A DNA stretch of 62,679 bases from Alphaproteobacteria bacterium (GTDB lineage: Bacteria; Pseudomonadota; Alphaproteobacteria; ATCC43930; CGMCC-115725), in assembly GCA_021325525.1 (NCBI GenBank), contig JAJPHB010000046.1, forward strand, positions 1-62,679. Direction: 5' to 3'. Every line of letters begins with the position of its first letter. The first letter of the stretch is position 1. A model generated the notes under the pieces. It was not told the origin of the DNA. It saw nothing but the letters and a program-made list of their open reading frames with translations, and made no database searches. A program made the translations under genes and the position numbers. This document shows positions 25,257 through 33,542 of the stretch, piece by piece.

Positions 25257-26389
25257 GCCCGGCCCTCCAGGATGCGCAGCGTGCTGAGGAGCGAATCCAT
25301 ATCGGCATAGGCGCCCTGGAGATGACGCCTGCCGCCGGCGAAGCCGCGGCGGCCATGGAGGACGCGGCGGTTGTCGACGATGAAGAGATCGCCCGGCGCC
25401 ATGCGGAAGCCGATCGTAAGAGCCGGGTCGTGGAGGAGCCGCCCGAACCGGCGATAGGCGGCGTAGAAGGCGGGTACCTCCTCGGCCGCGATGTCGAGCG
25501 GCGCGATCGAGCGGTTGTTGTAACGGACCGTCCTCACCCCTCCTTCGTTGTCGAGCTCGATGAGCGGCGCGCGGTGACGGAGATCGACTCGGCCCGGCTC
25601 GACATAGCGGAACGGAACCGGCATCCGCGCCAGGCGCTCGAAATCTTCGGGCGCCGTCTCGCGCAACCGCTGCGCCGCGGCGAAGCCGTCGACGACCACG
25701 GATTCGCCGCCTCTCTCCGCGGCTTCGAGGCAGTGCAGCAATTGCAGCTGCGGCACCGGATCGCGATAGGGATTGTCGGTGTGGTTGCCGAGCCCGATGG
25801 CCGTAAAGGCGAGGTTCTGCGGCTGCGGCACGGAGACGACATCGAAGAGGCGCCCGTAATTCGTCTCGCGGACATAGCCGAAGAGAGCGACGACGGCGCA
25901 GACGGTGCCGGGGACCGTCGGCACCTTGCGCAGCACGGCGAAGCCGAAATCGCGCACATGACCCAGCCAGCGCGCCAAGGCCCGCTCATCCGCGGCGACG
26001 GCCTCGTAGTCGCCGCCCGGCAGCGCGGCGGCGAGCGCCGCATCCCAGAGCTTCGGCGCGGCTCGCCGCTCCGCTCTCGACGCGTCGTCGAGAGCGTGAG
26101 CGCGCAGCCAAGCGGCGTCGAAGAGCGCCGGACGCGCATCGCCCGCGAAGACGATCTCGATGCCGGCGGGCGTCGCGCGCGCCGAGGCGATCGTGACCGC
26201 CTCCGGCAATTCGAGCGCGTCGATGAGGCGCTGCCCGTCGCGGCCCTTGCGGTTCTCCGGCCGGTTGTCGGCGAGCCAGATCGCCGGGAACCGGCTGTGC
26301 CGGCCATCCGCCCAGGTCACCGCAAGAAACGTGCCCTCCGACTCCAAGCCGAGAATGGGGGCGCGCGTCATCGCGAGGGTGTCAGCCAT
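25253..26389 (-). CDS. Fe(II)/2-oxoglutarate dioxygenase, gamma-butyrobetaine hydroxylase/TmpA-like
   Basis: 378-aa TauD/GBBH-family dioxygenase. Iron ligands are H203 and D205 (GNHTDNPYRDP) and H345 (RVLHGRRGF); the 2-oxoglutarate-binding arginine lies just after, in the RR of that motif or the following GRRHLQG. The N-terminal GBBH domain is present (WADGRHSRFPAIWLADN), but its zinc-binding cysteines are replaced by polar residues. In TmpA or PhnY such enzymes hydroxylate carbon 1 of a phosphonate. In BBOX they make carnitine from gamma-butyrobetaine. Coupling to the HD gene favours the first, with a trimethylated aminoethylphosphonate-like substrate. Confidence 0.78.
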   Translation of the reverse strand: MADTLAMTRAPILGLESEGTFLAVTWADGRHSRFPAIWLADNRPENRKGRDGQRLIDALELPEAVTIASARATPAGIEIVFAGDARPALFDAAWLRAHALDDASRAERRAAPKLWDAALAAALPGGDYEAVAADERALARWLGHVRDFGFAVLRKVPTVPGTVCAVVALFGYVRETNYGRLFDVVSVPQPQNLAFTAIGLGNHTDNPYRDPVPQLQLLHCLEAAERGGESVVVDGFAAAQRLRETAPEDFERLARMPVPFRYVEPGRVDLRHRAPLIELDNEGGVRTVRYNNRSIAPLDIAAEEVPAFYAAYRRFGRLLHDPALTIGFRMAPGDLFIVDNRRVLHGRRGFAGGRRHLQGAYADMDSLLSTLRILEGRA

Positions 26390-27425
26390 TGCCGCGGCCT
26401 CGCGCCAGGAGGCGCCGACGGCTCATCACCGTGTCGCGGTCGAGATAGCAGCCCTGCAGCCGCCGCTCGCCTGTTCCCGGATCGAAGGGGTCGCGGCCAT
26501 GGAGGATGCGGAGGTTGTCGAAGGCGATCATCTCGCCGGGGCTGAGACGAAAGCAAAGCTGGAAGCGCGGCTCGCGCAGCAGACGCCAGAAGCGGGCGAG
26601 GAGGCCGTAGCCCTCGGGATCGGCGTCGCGCAGCGCTGATGCGACGCGGAAGCCGTCGACGATGAACGAGCCGCCGCCCGCCGCCCTGTTGGCGATGCAG
26701 AAGAGGAGCTGGAAATCGGGCGGCCGCCGCACATTGGCGAGGTCGGTATGCGGCTCCAGCCCGATCGCCGTATAGGCGCTGCTGTTCGGCCTCGGCAGCG
26801 ACACGACGTCGAAGACGAGGCCGAAATTCGTCGCGCGCACGGGACCCACCCGTTCGGCGGTCCGCCGCACTTCGCCTGCGGCGGAGGGCGCGTTGCGGAT
26901 GATGGTGACGCCGGTCTCGCACAGCGCCTCGAGCCAGGCGGCGAGCGCCGCGTCATCAGTCATGATCGCGCCATGCTCGAAGCTGGGGATCGCGCCGGCG
27001 AGCGCGGCGTCCCAGAGGCGCGGCGGCTTGCAGCGCTCGGCGCGCGCCCATTCGGCGTAGCAATGCTGCCGCAGCCAGCCCGCATCGAAGCGGCTGACAT
27101 GCGCCGGTACGTCCGCCGTGGCCGCGAAGCGCAGCTCGATGCCGCTGCCGTCCATTGTCGGCGCGGCGGTGGCCAGAACCGGCGGCGGCGCATCGATGAA
27201 GAGAAACTGCCGCTCCATCGTCTGCGGATGCCGGCATGCGGGGCACGGGCAATTGTCGCGCAGCCAGATCGCGTGGAAGCGGCCCTCCCGCCCGTCGTCC
27301 CAGGCCACCCTCACGATTTCGCCTGCGACCGCGACGGCGCGGATGCGGCGCTCGCTCGGATAGGCGGCGAGATCCGCCATGTCGATCCGTGGCGGCGGCG
27401 CGACGGCGAGGGATGACGGCGCCAT
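26382..27425 (-). CDS. Gamma-butyrobetaine hydroxylase-like Fe(II)/2-oxoglutarate dioxygenase
   Basis: 347-aa paralogue of the next gene downstream. It retains the full GBBH N-terminal zinc site, C59, C61, C64 and H66 (RDNCPCPACRHPQT). Iron ligands are H226 and D228 (EPHTDLA) and H309 (RILHGRDPF). This architecture is that of gamma-butyrobetaine dioxygenase and trimethyllysine dioxygenase, which hydroxylate quaternary amines using oxygen and 2-oxoglutarate. It overlaps the following dioxygenase gene by 8 bases and is the first gene of a row of two dioxygenases, HD oxygenase and choline-sulfatase, divergent from a LysR gene. Confidence 0.8.
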   Translation of the reverse strand: MAPSSLAVAPPPRIDMADLAAYPSERRIRAVAVAGEIVRVAWDDGREGRFHAIWLRDNCPCPACRHPQTMERQFLFIDAPPPVLATAAPTMDGSGIELRFAATADVPAHVSRFDAGWLRQHCYAEWARAERCKPPRLWDAALAGAIPSFEHGAIMTDDAALAAWLEALCETGVTIIRNAPSAAGEVRRTAERVGPVRATNFGLVFDVVSLPRPNSSAYTAIGLEPHTDLANVRRPPDFQLLFCIANRAAGGGSFIVDGFRVASALRDADPEGYGLLARFWRLLREPRFQLCFRLSPGEMIAFDNLRILHGRDPFDPGTGERRLQGCYLDRDTVMSRRRLLARGRGNG

Positions 27426-27495
27426 GGTCGGCCTCTGAAATGCTCGGGGCGTCGCCTTGAGATTGCGGCTTCACGCGCGGCCGGACAAACGAGTA

Positions 27496-27518
27496 AAGTT
27501 CGGACACAGGCCAAGTTC
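27496..27518. promoter_or_regulatory. Direct repeat in the LysR/dioxygenase divergent promoter
   Basis: AAGTTC occurs twice (27496-27501 and 27513-27518), 17 bases apart start to start, immediately before the LysR start codon in the 98-base divergent region. It could be part of an autoregulatory site, but LysR sites are usually interrupted palindromes and none is clear here. Confidence 0.2.
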
Positions 27519-27523
27519 CGCTA

Positions 27524-28477
27524 ATGCCCGGATTATCGACGCCCCGCCGCCTGCCGCCGCTCAACTGGCTGCGCACCTTCGAAGTCGCGGCGCGGACGAT
27601 GAGCTTCACGGCGGCGGCGCAGGCGCTCGGCATTACGCAATCGGCGGTGAGCCAGCAGATGCGCCTCCTCGAAGCGACGCTCGGCCGCCGCCTCTTTCAC
27701 CGCCTGCCGCGGGGATTGCGCCTGACCGATGCCGGACAGGCGCTGCTGCCGCTTCTGACCGACGCCTTCGCGCGGATCGCCGACGGCGCCGCGGAGATTT
27801 TCGGCGAGTCGGGACGGCCGCGCCTCATGGTGCGGTCGACGGCGAGCTTCGCCGCGCTGTGGCTGGCGCCGCGCATCGCCCGCTTCCGCCGCCGTCATCC
27901 CGAGATCGAGTTCCGCCTGACGAGCTCGATCTGGCCCGCCGATTATCCCGATCTCGACCTCGATCTCGAAATCCGCTACGGCAGCGGCAACTGGCCGGGA
28001 CTGCGGGCCGAGCGCCTCACCCGCGACGCGCTCTTCCCGGTGTGCAGTCCGGCGCTCCGACCGCGGGCGCCGGCGGCGCTCGCCCAGGTGACGCTGCTCC
28101 ATGTCTTCGGCTTCCGCGAGGGCTGGGCGCAATGGCTGGCGCGGGCCGGCCTTGCGGGCCAGGTCGACGCGACGGCCGGGCTCGAATTCGACCTCAGCCT
28201 CGTCGCCCTCGAAGCCGCCGAGCGCGGCGTCGGCATCGCCCTGGGGCGGAGCTGCTACGTCGCCGACCGCCTCGCCTCCGGACGCCTCGTCGCGCCGTTC
28301 GAGACGGTGCTGCCGAGCGAGGAAGGATTCTATCTCGCGGCGCCGGAGGGGCGCGAGCCGAGCCCGGCTGCGGCCGCCTTCCGCAACTGGATCACCGCGG
28401 AGATGGCGGCGGAAGGCGCCGCCGCCCCGCCGCTCACGTCCCGAGCGCGAAGCGGTCGGCGGCAGCGGCGCCGATGA
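27524..28477 (+). CDS. LysR-family regulator, GcvA-like
   Basis: 317-aa regulator. The N-terminal winged helix-turn-helix reads LPPLNWLRTFEVAARTMSF, then TAAAQALGITQSAVSQQMRL, the GcvA-type signature, with the effector-binding domain from about residue 90. It is divergent from the dioxygenase/HD/betC operon across 98 bases and is therefore its likely controller, responding to a quaternary amine or phosphonate. The last 44 bases overlap the 3' end of the convergent ABC ATPase gene. The arginine-rich tail (SRARSGRRQRRR) may be a recent extension into that gene. Confidence 0.88.
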   Translation: MPGLSTPRRLPPLNWLRTFEVAARTMSFTAAAQALGITQSAVSQQMRLLEATLGRRLFHRLPRGLRLTDAGQALLPLLTDAFARIADGAAEIFGESGRPRLMVRSTASFAALWLAPRIARFRRRHPEIEFRLTSSIWPADYPDLDLDLEIRYGSGNWPGLRAERLTRDALFPVCSPALRPRAPAALAQVTLLHVFGFREGWAQWLARAGLAGQVDATAGLEFDLSLVALEAAERGVGIALGRSCYVADRLASGRLVAPFETVLPSEEGFYLAAPEGREPSPAAAAFRNWITAEMAAEGAAAPPLTSRARSGRRQRRR

Positions 28478-30113
28478 CGGGACCCTCGGCGCCCTGCCGC
28501 CCGGCGCGGCGGCGGAGCGTGTCGTCGAGCCAGTCGAGCCGCATCTCCGGCACCGAGGCGAGGAGCGCCTCGGTGTAGGGGTGGTAGGGCGGCGAGAACA
28601 CCTGCGCCAGCGGCCCTTCGGCGACGACCGCGCCCTGCAGCATGACGGCGACGCGATCGGCGATGCGTCGCACGGTGCCGAGGTCGTGGGTGATGAAGAG
28701 ATAGGCGACGCCGGTCTCGTCCCGGAGCCGGCCGAGGAGCTTCAGGATTTCTTCGGCGACGAGCGGATCGAGCGCCGATGTCACTTCATCGCAGATGACG
28801 AGGTCGGGCTCGGCGGCGAGCGCCCGCGCGATGCAGAGGCGCTGCTTCTGGCCGCCCGAGAGCTCGCCCGGACGCCGCGCCGCGAATTCGACCGGCAAGT
28901 CGATCATGCGGAGCAGGGCCTCGACCCGCGCCGTCACCTTCGCCCGCGGCCAGCCGAAATAGAAGGAGAGCGGCCGACCCAGAATCTCGGACACCCGCTG
29001 GCGCGGATTGAGCGCCATGTCCGGCATCTGATAGATCATTTGGATGCGGCGGAGCTGGTCGCGGCTGCGCAGGCTCAGCGTCGGCGGCAGTAGCTCGCCG
29101 CGGAAGCGGACGGACCCGCCCGCCGGCTCGCGCAAGCCGCAGACGACGCGGGCGAGCGTGCTCTTGCCGCTGCCGCTTTCACCGACCACCGCCACCGTCT
29201 CGCCGCGCCTGACGCTGAAGGTCACGTCTTTGAGGACGCGCAGCCGCCCATAGGCGGCGCCGAGCGCATTGAGCTCGAGGAGGCGCTCGCCGCGCTCGGC
29301 GACGGCGGCTTCGGCGGGCGGCGCCGCGGCCGCGCGGACCGAGACGAGGCGCCGCGTATACTCCTCGCGCGGCTCATGCAGGATCTGCGCCGCCTCGCCC
29401 AGCTCGACCATGCGGCCATGGCGCAGCACCATGATGCGCTGCGCCACCTGCGCCACGACGGCGAGGTCGTGCGAGATGTAGAGGCCGGCGGTGCGGTGGT
29501 CGCGGACGAGCTTGCGGATCGCCGCCAGCACCTCGATTTGCGTCGTGACGTCGAGCGCCGTCGTCGGCTCGTCGAAGACGAGGATGTCGGGCCGGCACGA
29601 CATCGCCATCGCCACCATGGCGCGCTGGAGCTGTCCCCCCGAGACCTGGTGCGGATAGCGCTCGCCGAAGGTCTCGGGCGAGGGCAGGTCGAGCTCGGCG
29701 AATAGCTGCGCCGCCGCCTTCTTCGCCTCGGCATAGCTCATGAGCCCGTGCCGGACCGGCATCTCGCAGACCTGCCGGTAAAGCGACTTCGCCGGGTTGA
29801 AGGAAGCGGCCGCGCTCTGGGCGACATAGGCGATGCGGCGGCCGCGCAGGCGCCGCCGCTCGCGGCGCGAGAGCGTGCGGATGTCGGTGCCGGCGTAGCG
29901 GATCTCGCCGCCGATGATGGTGCAGCCCGGCCGCGCATAAGCGAGGGCGGCGAGGCCGATCGTCGACTTGCCGGCGCCGCTTTCGCCGATGAGGCCCAGC
30001 ACCTCGCCGCGGTGCAGGGTGAGGTCGATGCCCTGGACGAGGATCTTTTCTTCGCCCTCCTCGGTGCGCGCGGCGATGCGCAAATCGGTGATGCGCAGGA
30101 TCTCGTCGGTCAT
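28434..30113 (-). CDS. Fused double ATP-binding protein of peptide-type ABC transporter
   Basis: 559 aa with two complete ABC cassettes in one chain, the equivalent of DppD fused to DppF. The first Walker A is GESGAGKS and the first signature VSGGQLQRA; the second set is GESGSGKS and LSGGQKQRL. Each has its own Walker B (ILVFDEP, LVICDEV) and the oligopeptide-type tail (PPYHPYTEALLASVPE). It energises the permeases encoded upstream, with ATGA overlap to the second permease. Fused forms of this kind are common for transporters of peptides, opines and some betaines. Confidence 0.92.
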   Translation of the reverse strand: MTDEILRITDLRIAARTEEGEEKILVQGIDLTLHRGEVLGLIGESGAGKSTIGLAALAYARPGCTIIGGEIRYAGTDIRTLSRRERRRLRGRRIAYVAQSAAASFNPAKSLYRQVCEMPVRHGLMSYAEAKKAAAQLFAELDLPSPETFGERYPHQVSGGQLQRAMVAMAMSCRPDILVFDEPTTALDVTTQIEVLAAIRKLVRDHRTAGLYISHDLAVVAQVAQRIMVLRHGRMVELGEAAQILHEPREEYTRRLVSVRAAAAPPAEAAVAERGERLLELNALGAAYGRLRVLKDVTFSVRRGETVAVVGESGSGKSTLARVVCGLREPAGGSVRFRGELLPPTLSLRSRDQLRRIQMIYQMPDMALNPRQRVSEILGRPLSFYFGWPRAKVTARVEALLRMIDLPVEFAARRPGELSGGQKQRLCIARALAAEPDLVICDEVTSALDPLVAEEILKLLGRLRDETGVAYLFITHDLGTVRRIADRVAVMLQGAVVAEGPLAQVFSPPYHPYTEALLASVPEMRLDWLDDTLRRRAGRQGAEGPVIGAAAADRFALGT

Positions 30114-30937
30114 GCGCCCTCTCCATGCGCTCGCCCGTGGATCGAGAGGAACCAATCGACGACGAGATTGACGCCGATCGTCAAGAGGGCGATGGCGGCG
30201 GCCGGCACGAGCGGCGCGATGCCGCCGAAATTGATGGCCGTCGCGTTGTCGCGGACCATGCTGCCCCAATCGGCTTCGGGCGGCTGCACGCCGAGGCCGA
30301 GGAAGCTCAGCGAGGCGATGAAGAGAAGCGTGAAGCAGAAGCGGAGGCCGAATTCGGCGATGAGCGGCGGCAGCGCGTTGGGCAGCACCTCGCGCCGCAT
30401 GATCCACCACAGCTTCTCGCCGCGCAGCCGCGCCGCCTCGACATATTCCATCACCGTGATGTTCATCGCGACCGCCCGGCTCAGGCGGAAGACGCGAGTC
30501 GAATCGAGAATGGCGATCGTGCCAATGAGGACCGGGATCGAGGTGCCGAGCACCGACAGCACCATCAGCGCCAGGATGAGCTGCGGAATCGCCATGATGA
30601 TGTCGACGAGGCGCGAGAGAGCGGCGTCGATCCACCGGTTCGTCGTCGCCGCGGTGAACCCCATGACGATGCCGAGCGAGAAGGAGAGCGCGGTGATGAG
30701 GAGGGCGAGGGAGACGCTGGTCTGGCCGCCGAAGAGGAGGCGCGAGAACATGTCGCGTCCGAGATTGTCGAGCCCCAGCCAGTCGGCGCCGCTCGGCGGC
30801 GCCCAGACATCGCCGACGAGATCGGCTTCGCCATAGGGCGCGATCCAGCGCGCGAAGCTGATGGCGACGATATTGGCGAGGATGATGGCGAAGCCGACGG
30901 CGGCCCCGCCGCTGAGGCGATGGCCGAGGAGCCTCAT
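30110..30937 (-). CDS. Peptide-type ABC transporter permease (DppC-like)
   Basis: 275-aa membrane protein with the OppC/DppC N-terminal pattern (the WLGLDNLGRDMFSRLLFGG stretch near residue 54) and five to six helices. The ATPase-contact loop is EAARLRGEKLWWIMRREVLP. It starts with ATG at 30937, overlapping the stop of the DppB-like gene by four bases, and itself overlaps the ATPase gene by four. It pairs with the DppB-like subunit to make the channel. Confidence 0.9.
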   Translation of the reverse strand: MRLLGHRLSGGAAVGFAIILANIVAISFARWIAPYGEADLVGDVWAPPSGADWLGLDNLGRDMFSRLLFGGQTSVSLALLITALSFSLGIVMGFTAATTNRWIDAALSRLVDIIMAIPQLILALMVLSVLGTSIPVLIGTIAILDSTRVFRLSRAVAMNITVMEYVEAARLRGEKLWWIMRREVLPNALPPLIAEFGLRFCFTLLFIASLSFLGLGVQPPEADWGSMVRDNATAINFGGIAPLVPAAAIALLTIGVNLVVDWFLSIHGRAHGEGA

Positions 30938-31881
30938 TTCGGCACCCGCAGCAGCGGATTGCTGAGGATCGCCAGGATGTCGGCGAGCAGGTTGAGGCCA
31001 ACATAAGTGCCGGCGAAGATGAGGCCGCAGGCCTGGACCACCGGCACGTCGCGCTTCGAGACGGCGTCGACCATGAGCTGGCCGATGCCGGGATAGACGA
31101 AGACGACTTCGACGACGATGACGCCGACGACGAGATAGGCGAGGTTGATGGCGACGACGTTGATGATGGGGGCGAGCGCGTTGGGAAGCGCGTGCTGGAC
31201 GATGATGCGCCAGCGCGGCAGGCCCTTGAGGAACGCCATCTCGATGAAAGGATGCGACATGACGCCGATGATGGCGGCGCGCGTCATCCGCATCATATGG
31301 GCGAGGACGACGAGAGTGAGCGTCGCCGCCGGCAGGGCGATGTCGTAGAGGCGCTCGCCGAAGCTCATTTCGGGCGAGATGGCGGAGAGGCTCGGGAACC
31401 AGTCGAGCTTCACCGCGAGGAGCAGGATCAGCACGTAGCCGATGAAGAATTCCGGCAGCGAGATGGCGCTGAGGCTGACGATGTTGACGATGCGGTCGAA
31501 GCTGCCGTTCTGGTTGATGGCGGCGAGGATGCCGAGCCCGACCGAGAGCGGCACGGCGACGCTCGCCGCTGCGCTCGCCAGGAACAGCGTGTTCTTCAGC
31601 CGGAAATCGAGCTGCTCGATGATCGGCCGGCCATTGGCGAGCGAGTTGCCGAGATCGCCGTGCAGGAAGCCGGCGAGCCAGTGCCAGTAGCGCAGCGCCG
31701 CCGGCTCCTCGAGGCCGAGCGAGCGCCGGATCGCCTCGACGGCTTCCGGCGTCGCCGACTGCCCGAGGATCGCCGTCGCCACGTCCCCGGGGAGGATCTC
31801 GGTGCCCGCGAAAACGAGCACCGAAACCGCCAGCAGCGTCAAGAGGCCCAGCGCGACGCGCTGGGCGACGAGCGGCAGCAC
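30934..31881 (-). CDS. Peptide-type ABC transporter permease (DppB-like)
   Basis: 315-aa membrane protein of the OppB/DppB family. It opens with VAQRVALGLLTLLAVSVLVF and has the periplasmic stretch ILGQSATPEAVEAIRRSLGL. The ATPase-contact loop is the FLKGLPRWRIIVQHALPNAL segment. The start is a GTG at 31881, directly abutting the stop of the binding-protein gene (no gap), so translation is probably coupled. The operon layout is binding protein, permease, permease, double ATPase. Confidence 0.9.
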   Translation of the reverse strand: MLPLVAQRVALGLLTLLAVSVLVFAGTEILPGDVATAILGQSATPEAVEAIRRSLGLEEPAALRYWHWLAGFLHGDLGNSLANGRPIIEQLDFRLKNTLFLASAAASVAVPLSVGLGILAAINQNGSFDRIVNIVSLSAISLPEFFIGYVLILLLAVKLDWFPSLSAISPEMSFGERLYDIALPAATLTLVVLAHMMRMTRAAIIGVMSHPFIEMAFLKGLPRWRIIVQHALPNALAPIINVVAINLAYLVVGVIVVEVVFVYPGIGQLMVDAVSKRDVPVVQACGLIFAGTYVGLNLLADILAILSNPLLRVPK

Positions 31882-33462
31882 CTAGGCCTCGAGCCAGACC
31901 TTCTCGGTGGCGCGATAGCCGCTCATCTGCAAGGTCGGCGTCGGGACGAAGCCCTTCACCTTGCTCGCCCCGGCGTCGATCGTATTGTTGAACATCGGGA
32001 TGATGTTGCCGCTGTCGTCGTGAATCATCAGCTCGAGGTCGTGATACATCTGCTTGCGCTTGGCCGGGTCGAGCTCGGCCCGCGCCTCGATGAGGAGCTT
32101 GTCGAAATCCGGCCGCTTCCAGAAGGATTCGTTCCAGGGCGCATCGGATTTGTAGACGACGGTGAGCATTTGGTCGGCGGTCGGCCGCCCGTCCCAGTAG
32201 GAGGCGCAGAACGGTTTCTTCAGCCACACATTGTCCCAATAGCCGTCGGCCGGCACGCGGTCGATGAGGAGGGTGATGCCGGCCTTGCCGGCGCTCGCCT
32301 GGAAAAGCTGCGCCGCATCGACCGCCCCGGTGAAGGCGCCGTCCGAGACGGTCAGGACGACCTGGCCGCTGAAGCCCGACTTCTTCAGGTGGAACTTCGC
32401 CTTGTCGGGGTCGAATTTGTATTGCGGGATGTCGGCGGCGTAATAAGGATCGAAGGTCGCGATCGGCTGGTCGTTGCCGACCTTGCCATGGCCGAGCAGC
32501 ACCGTCTTGACGATTGCCTCGCGGTCGATCGCGTATTTCATGGCGAGGCGGAAATCCTTGTTGTCGAAGGGCGCCATGTCGCAGCGCATCGGGAAAGTGT
32601 AGTGCGCGGCGCCGGCGATCTCGTGGACCACCACCTTCTTGTTGTTCTTCAAGAGACCGACCGTTTTCGGGTCGACGCGGTTGATGAGATGCGCCGAGCC
32701 GCTGATGAGCGCGTTGACGCGCGCGGTCGTGTCGTTGATCGCGAGCGTCTCGACGCTTTCGACGAAGCCGCGGTCGCTGCGCCACTTGTTGGGGTTGATC
32801 TTGGTGCGGGCGCGGACGCCGGGCTCGAAGGATTCGAGGATGTAGCAGCCGGTGCCGACGCCGTCGAACTTCGTGCCTTCGGGACCGATGCCGAGATGGT
32901 AGTCGGCGACGATATAGGGCATGTCGGCATTGCCGCTTTCGAGGGTGATCGTCACCTCGTCGGGCGCCGACGCCTTGATCTCGGAGATCGAGGCGAGGAG
33001 CGCCTTCGCCGCCGATTTCGAATCCTTGGCGCGGTGGTGGTTCAGCGAATAGACGACGTCGGCCGCGGTCAGCGTCTTGCCGTTATGGAAGGTGACGCCC
33101 TTGCGGAGCTTGAAGATCCATTCCTTGGCGCCGGGCTTGCCCTCCCAGCTCTCGGCGAGCGCCGGCTGGACCTTCACCTTCTCGTCGACCTCGGTGAGGG
33201 TGTTGTAGAGCTGCTGGCCCAGGACCTGGGCGAAGGTCGCCGTGTATGTGGCGGGATCGAGGCTGTCGCCGGAGGCGGCGCCGTTGAGGCCAAGAATGAG
33301 ATGCCCGCCCTTCTTCGGCGTCTCGGCGGCGAAGGCGGCGCCGGCGAGGACGCTGTCGGCGAGCGCCGCCGAGACGCCGAGCGCCGCAGCGCGGCTCATG
33401 AATTCGCGCCGCCCGATGCGGCCGGCGGCCAGCGCCGTCTTCAGATAATCCCACTCAGCCAT
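31882..33462 (-). CDS. SBP_5 family periplasmic substrate-binding protein
   Basis: 526-aa solute-binding protein of the dipeptide/oligopeptide class. It has a twin-arginine-like export signal (GRREFMSRAAALGVSAALA, cleavage after AFA near residue 45). The family core starts GGHLILGLNG and includes PALAESWEG and LRKGVTFHNGKTLTAADV. The ATG at 33462 has GGGGAGG upstream. Members of this family import peptides, but also opines, glycosides and betaine-like compounds. Position between betaine and carnitine catabolic operons suggests an onium-type or amide ligand, which is inference only. Confidence 0.9.
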   Translation of the reverse strand: MAEWDYLKTALAAGRIGRREFMSRAAALGVSAALADSVLAGAAFAAETPKKGGHLILGLNGAASGDSLDPATYTATFAQVLGQQLYNTLTEVDEKVKVQPALAESWEGKPGAKEWIFKLRKGVTFHNGKTLTAADVVYSLNHHRAKDSKSAAKALLASISEIKASAPDEVTITLESGNADMPYIVADYHLGIGPEGTKFDGVGTGCYILESFEPGVRARTKINPNKWRSDRGFVESVETLAINDTTARVNALISGSAHLINRVDPKTVGLLKNNKKVVVHEIAGAAHYTFPMRCDMAPFDNKDFRLAMKYAIDREAIVKTVLLGHGKVGNDQPIATFDPYYAADIPQYKFDPDKAKFHLKKSGFSGQVVLTVSDGAFTGAVDAAQLFQASAGKAGITLLIDRVPADGYWDNVWLKKPFCASYWDGRPTADQMLTVVYKSDAPWNESFWKRPDFDKLLIEARAELDPAKRKQMYHDLELMIHDDSGNIIPMFNNTIDAGASKVKGFVPTPTLQMSGYRATEKVWLEA

Positions 33463-33542
33463 GACGACCTCCCCATTTCTCGGCGCGACGACCATCGCGC
33501 GCCTGCCCAGTATCTTGATCCGGGCGAGTTGTCCTCCCGCCC

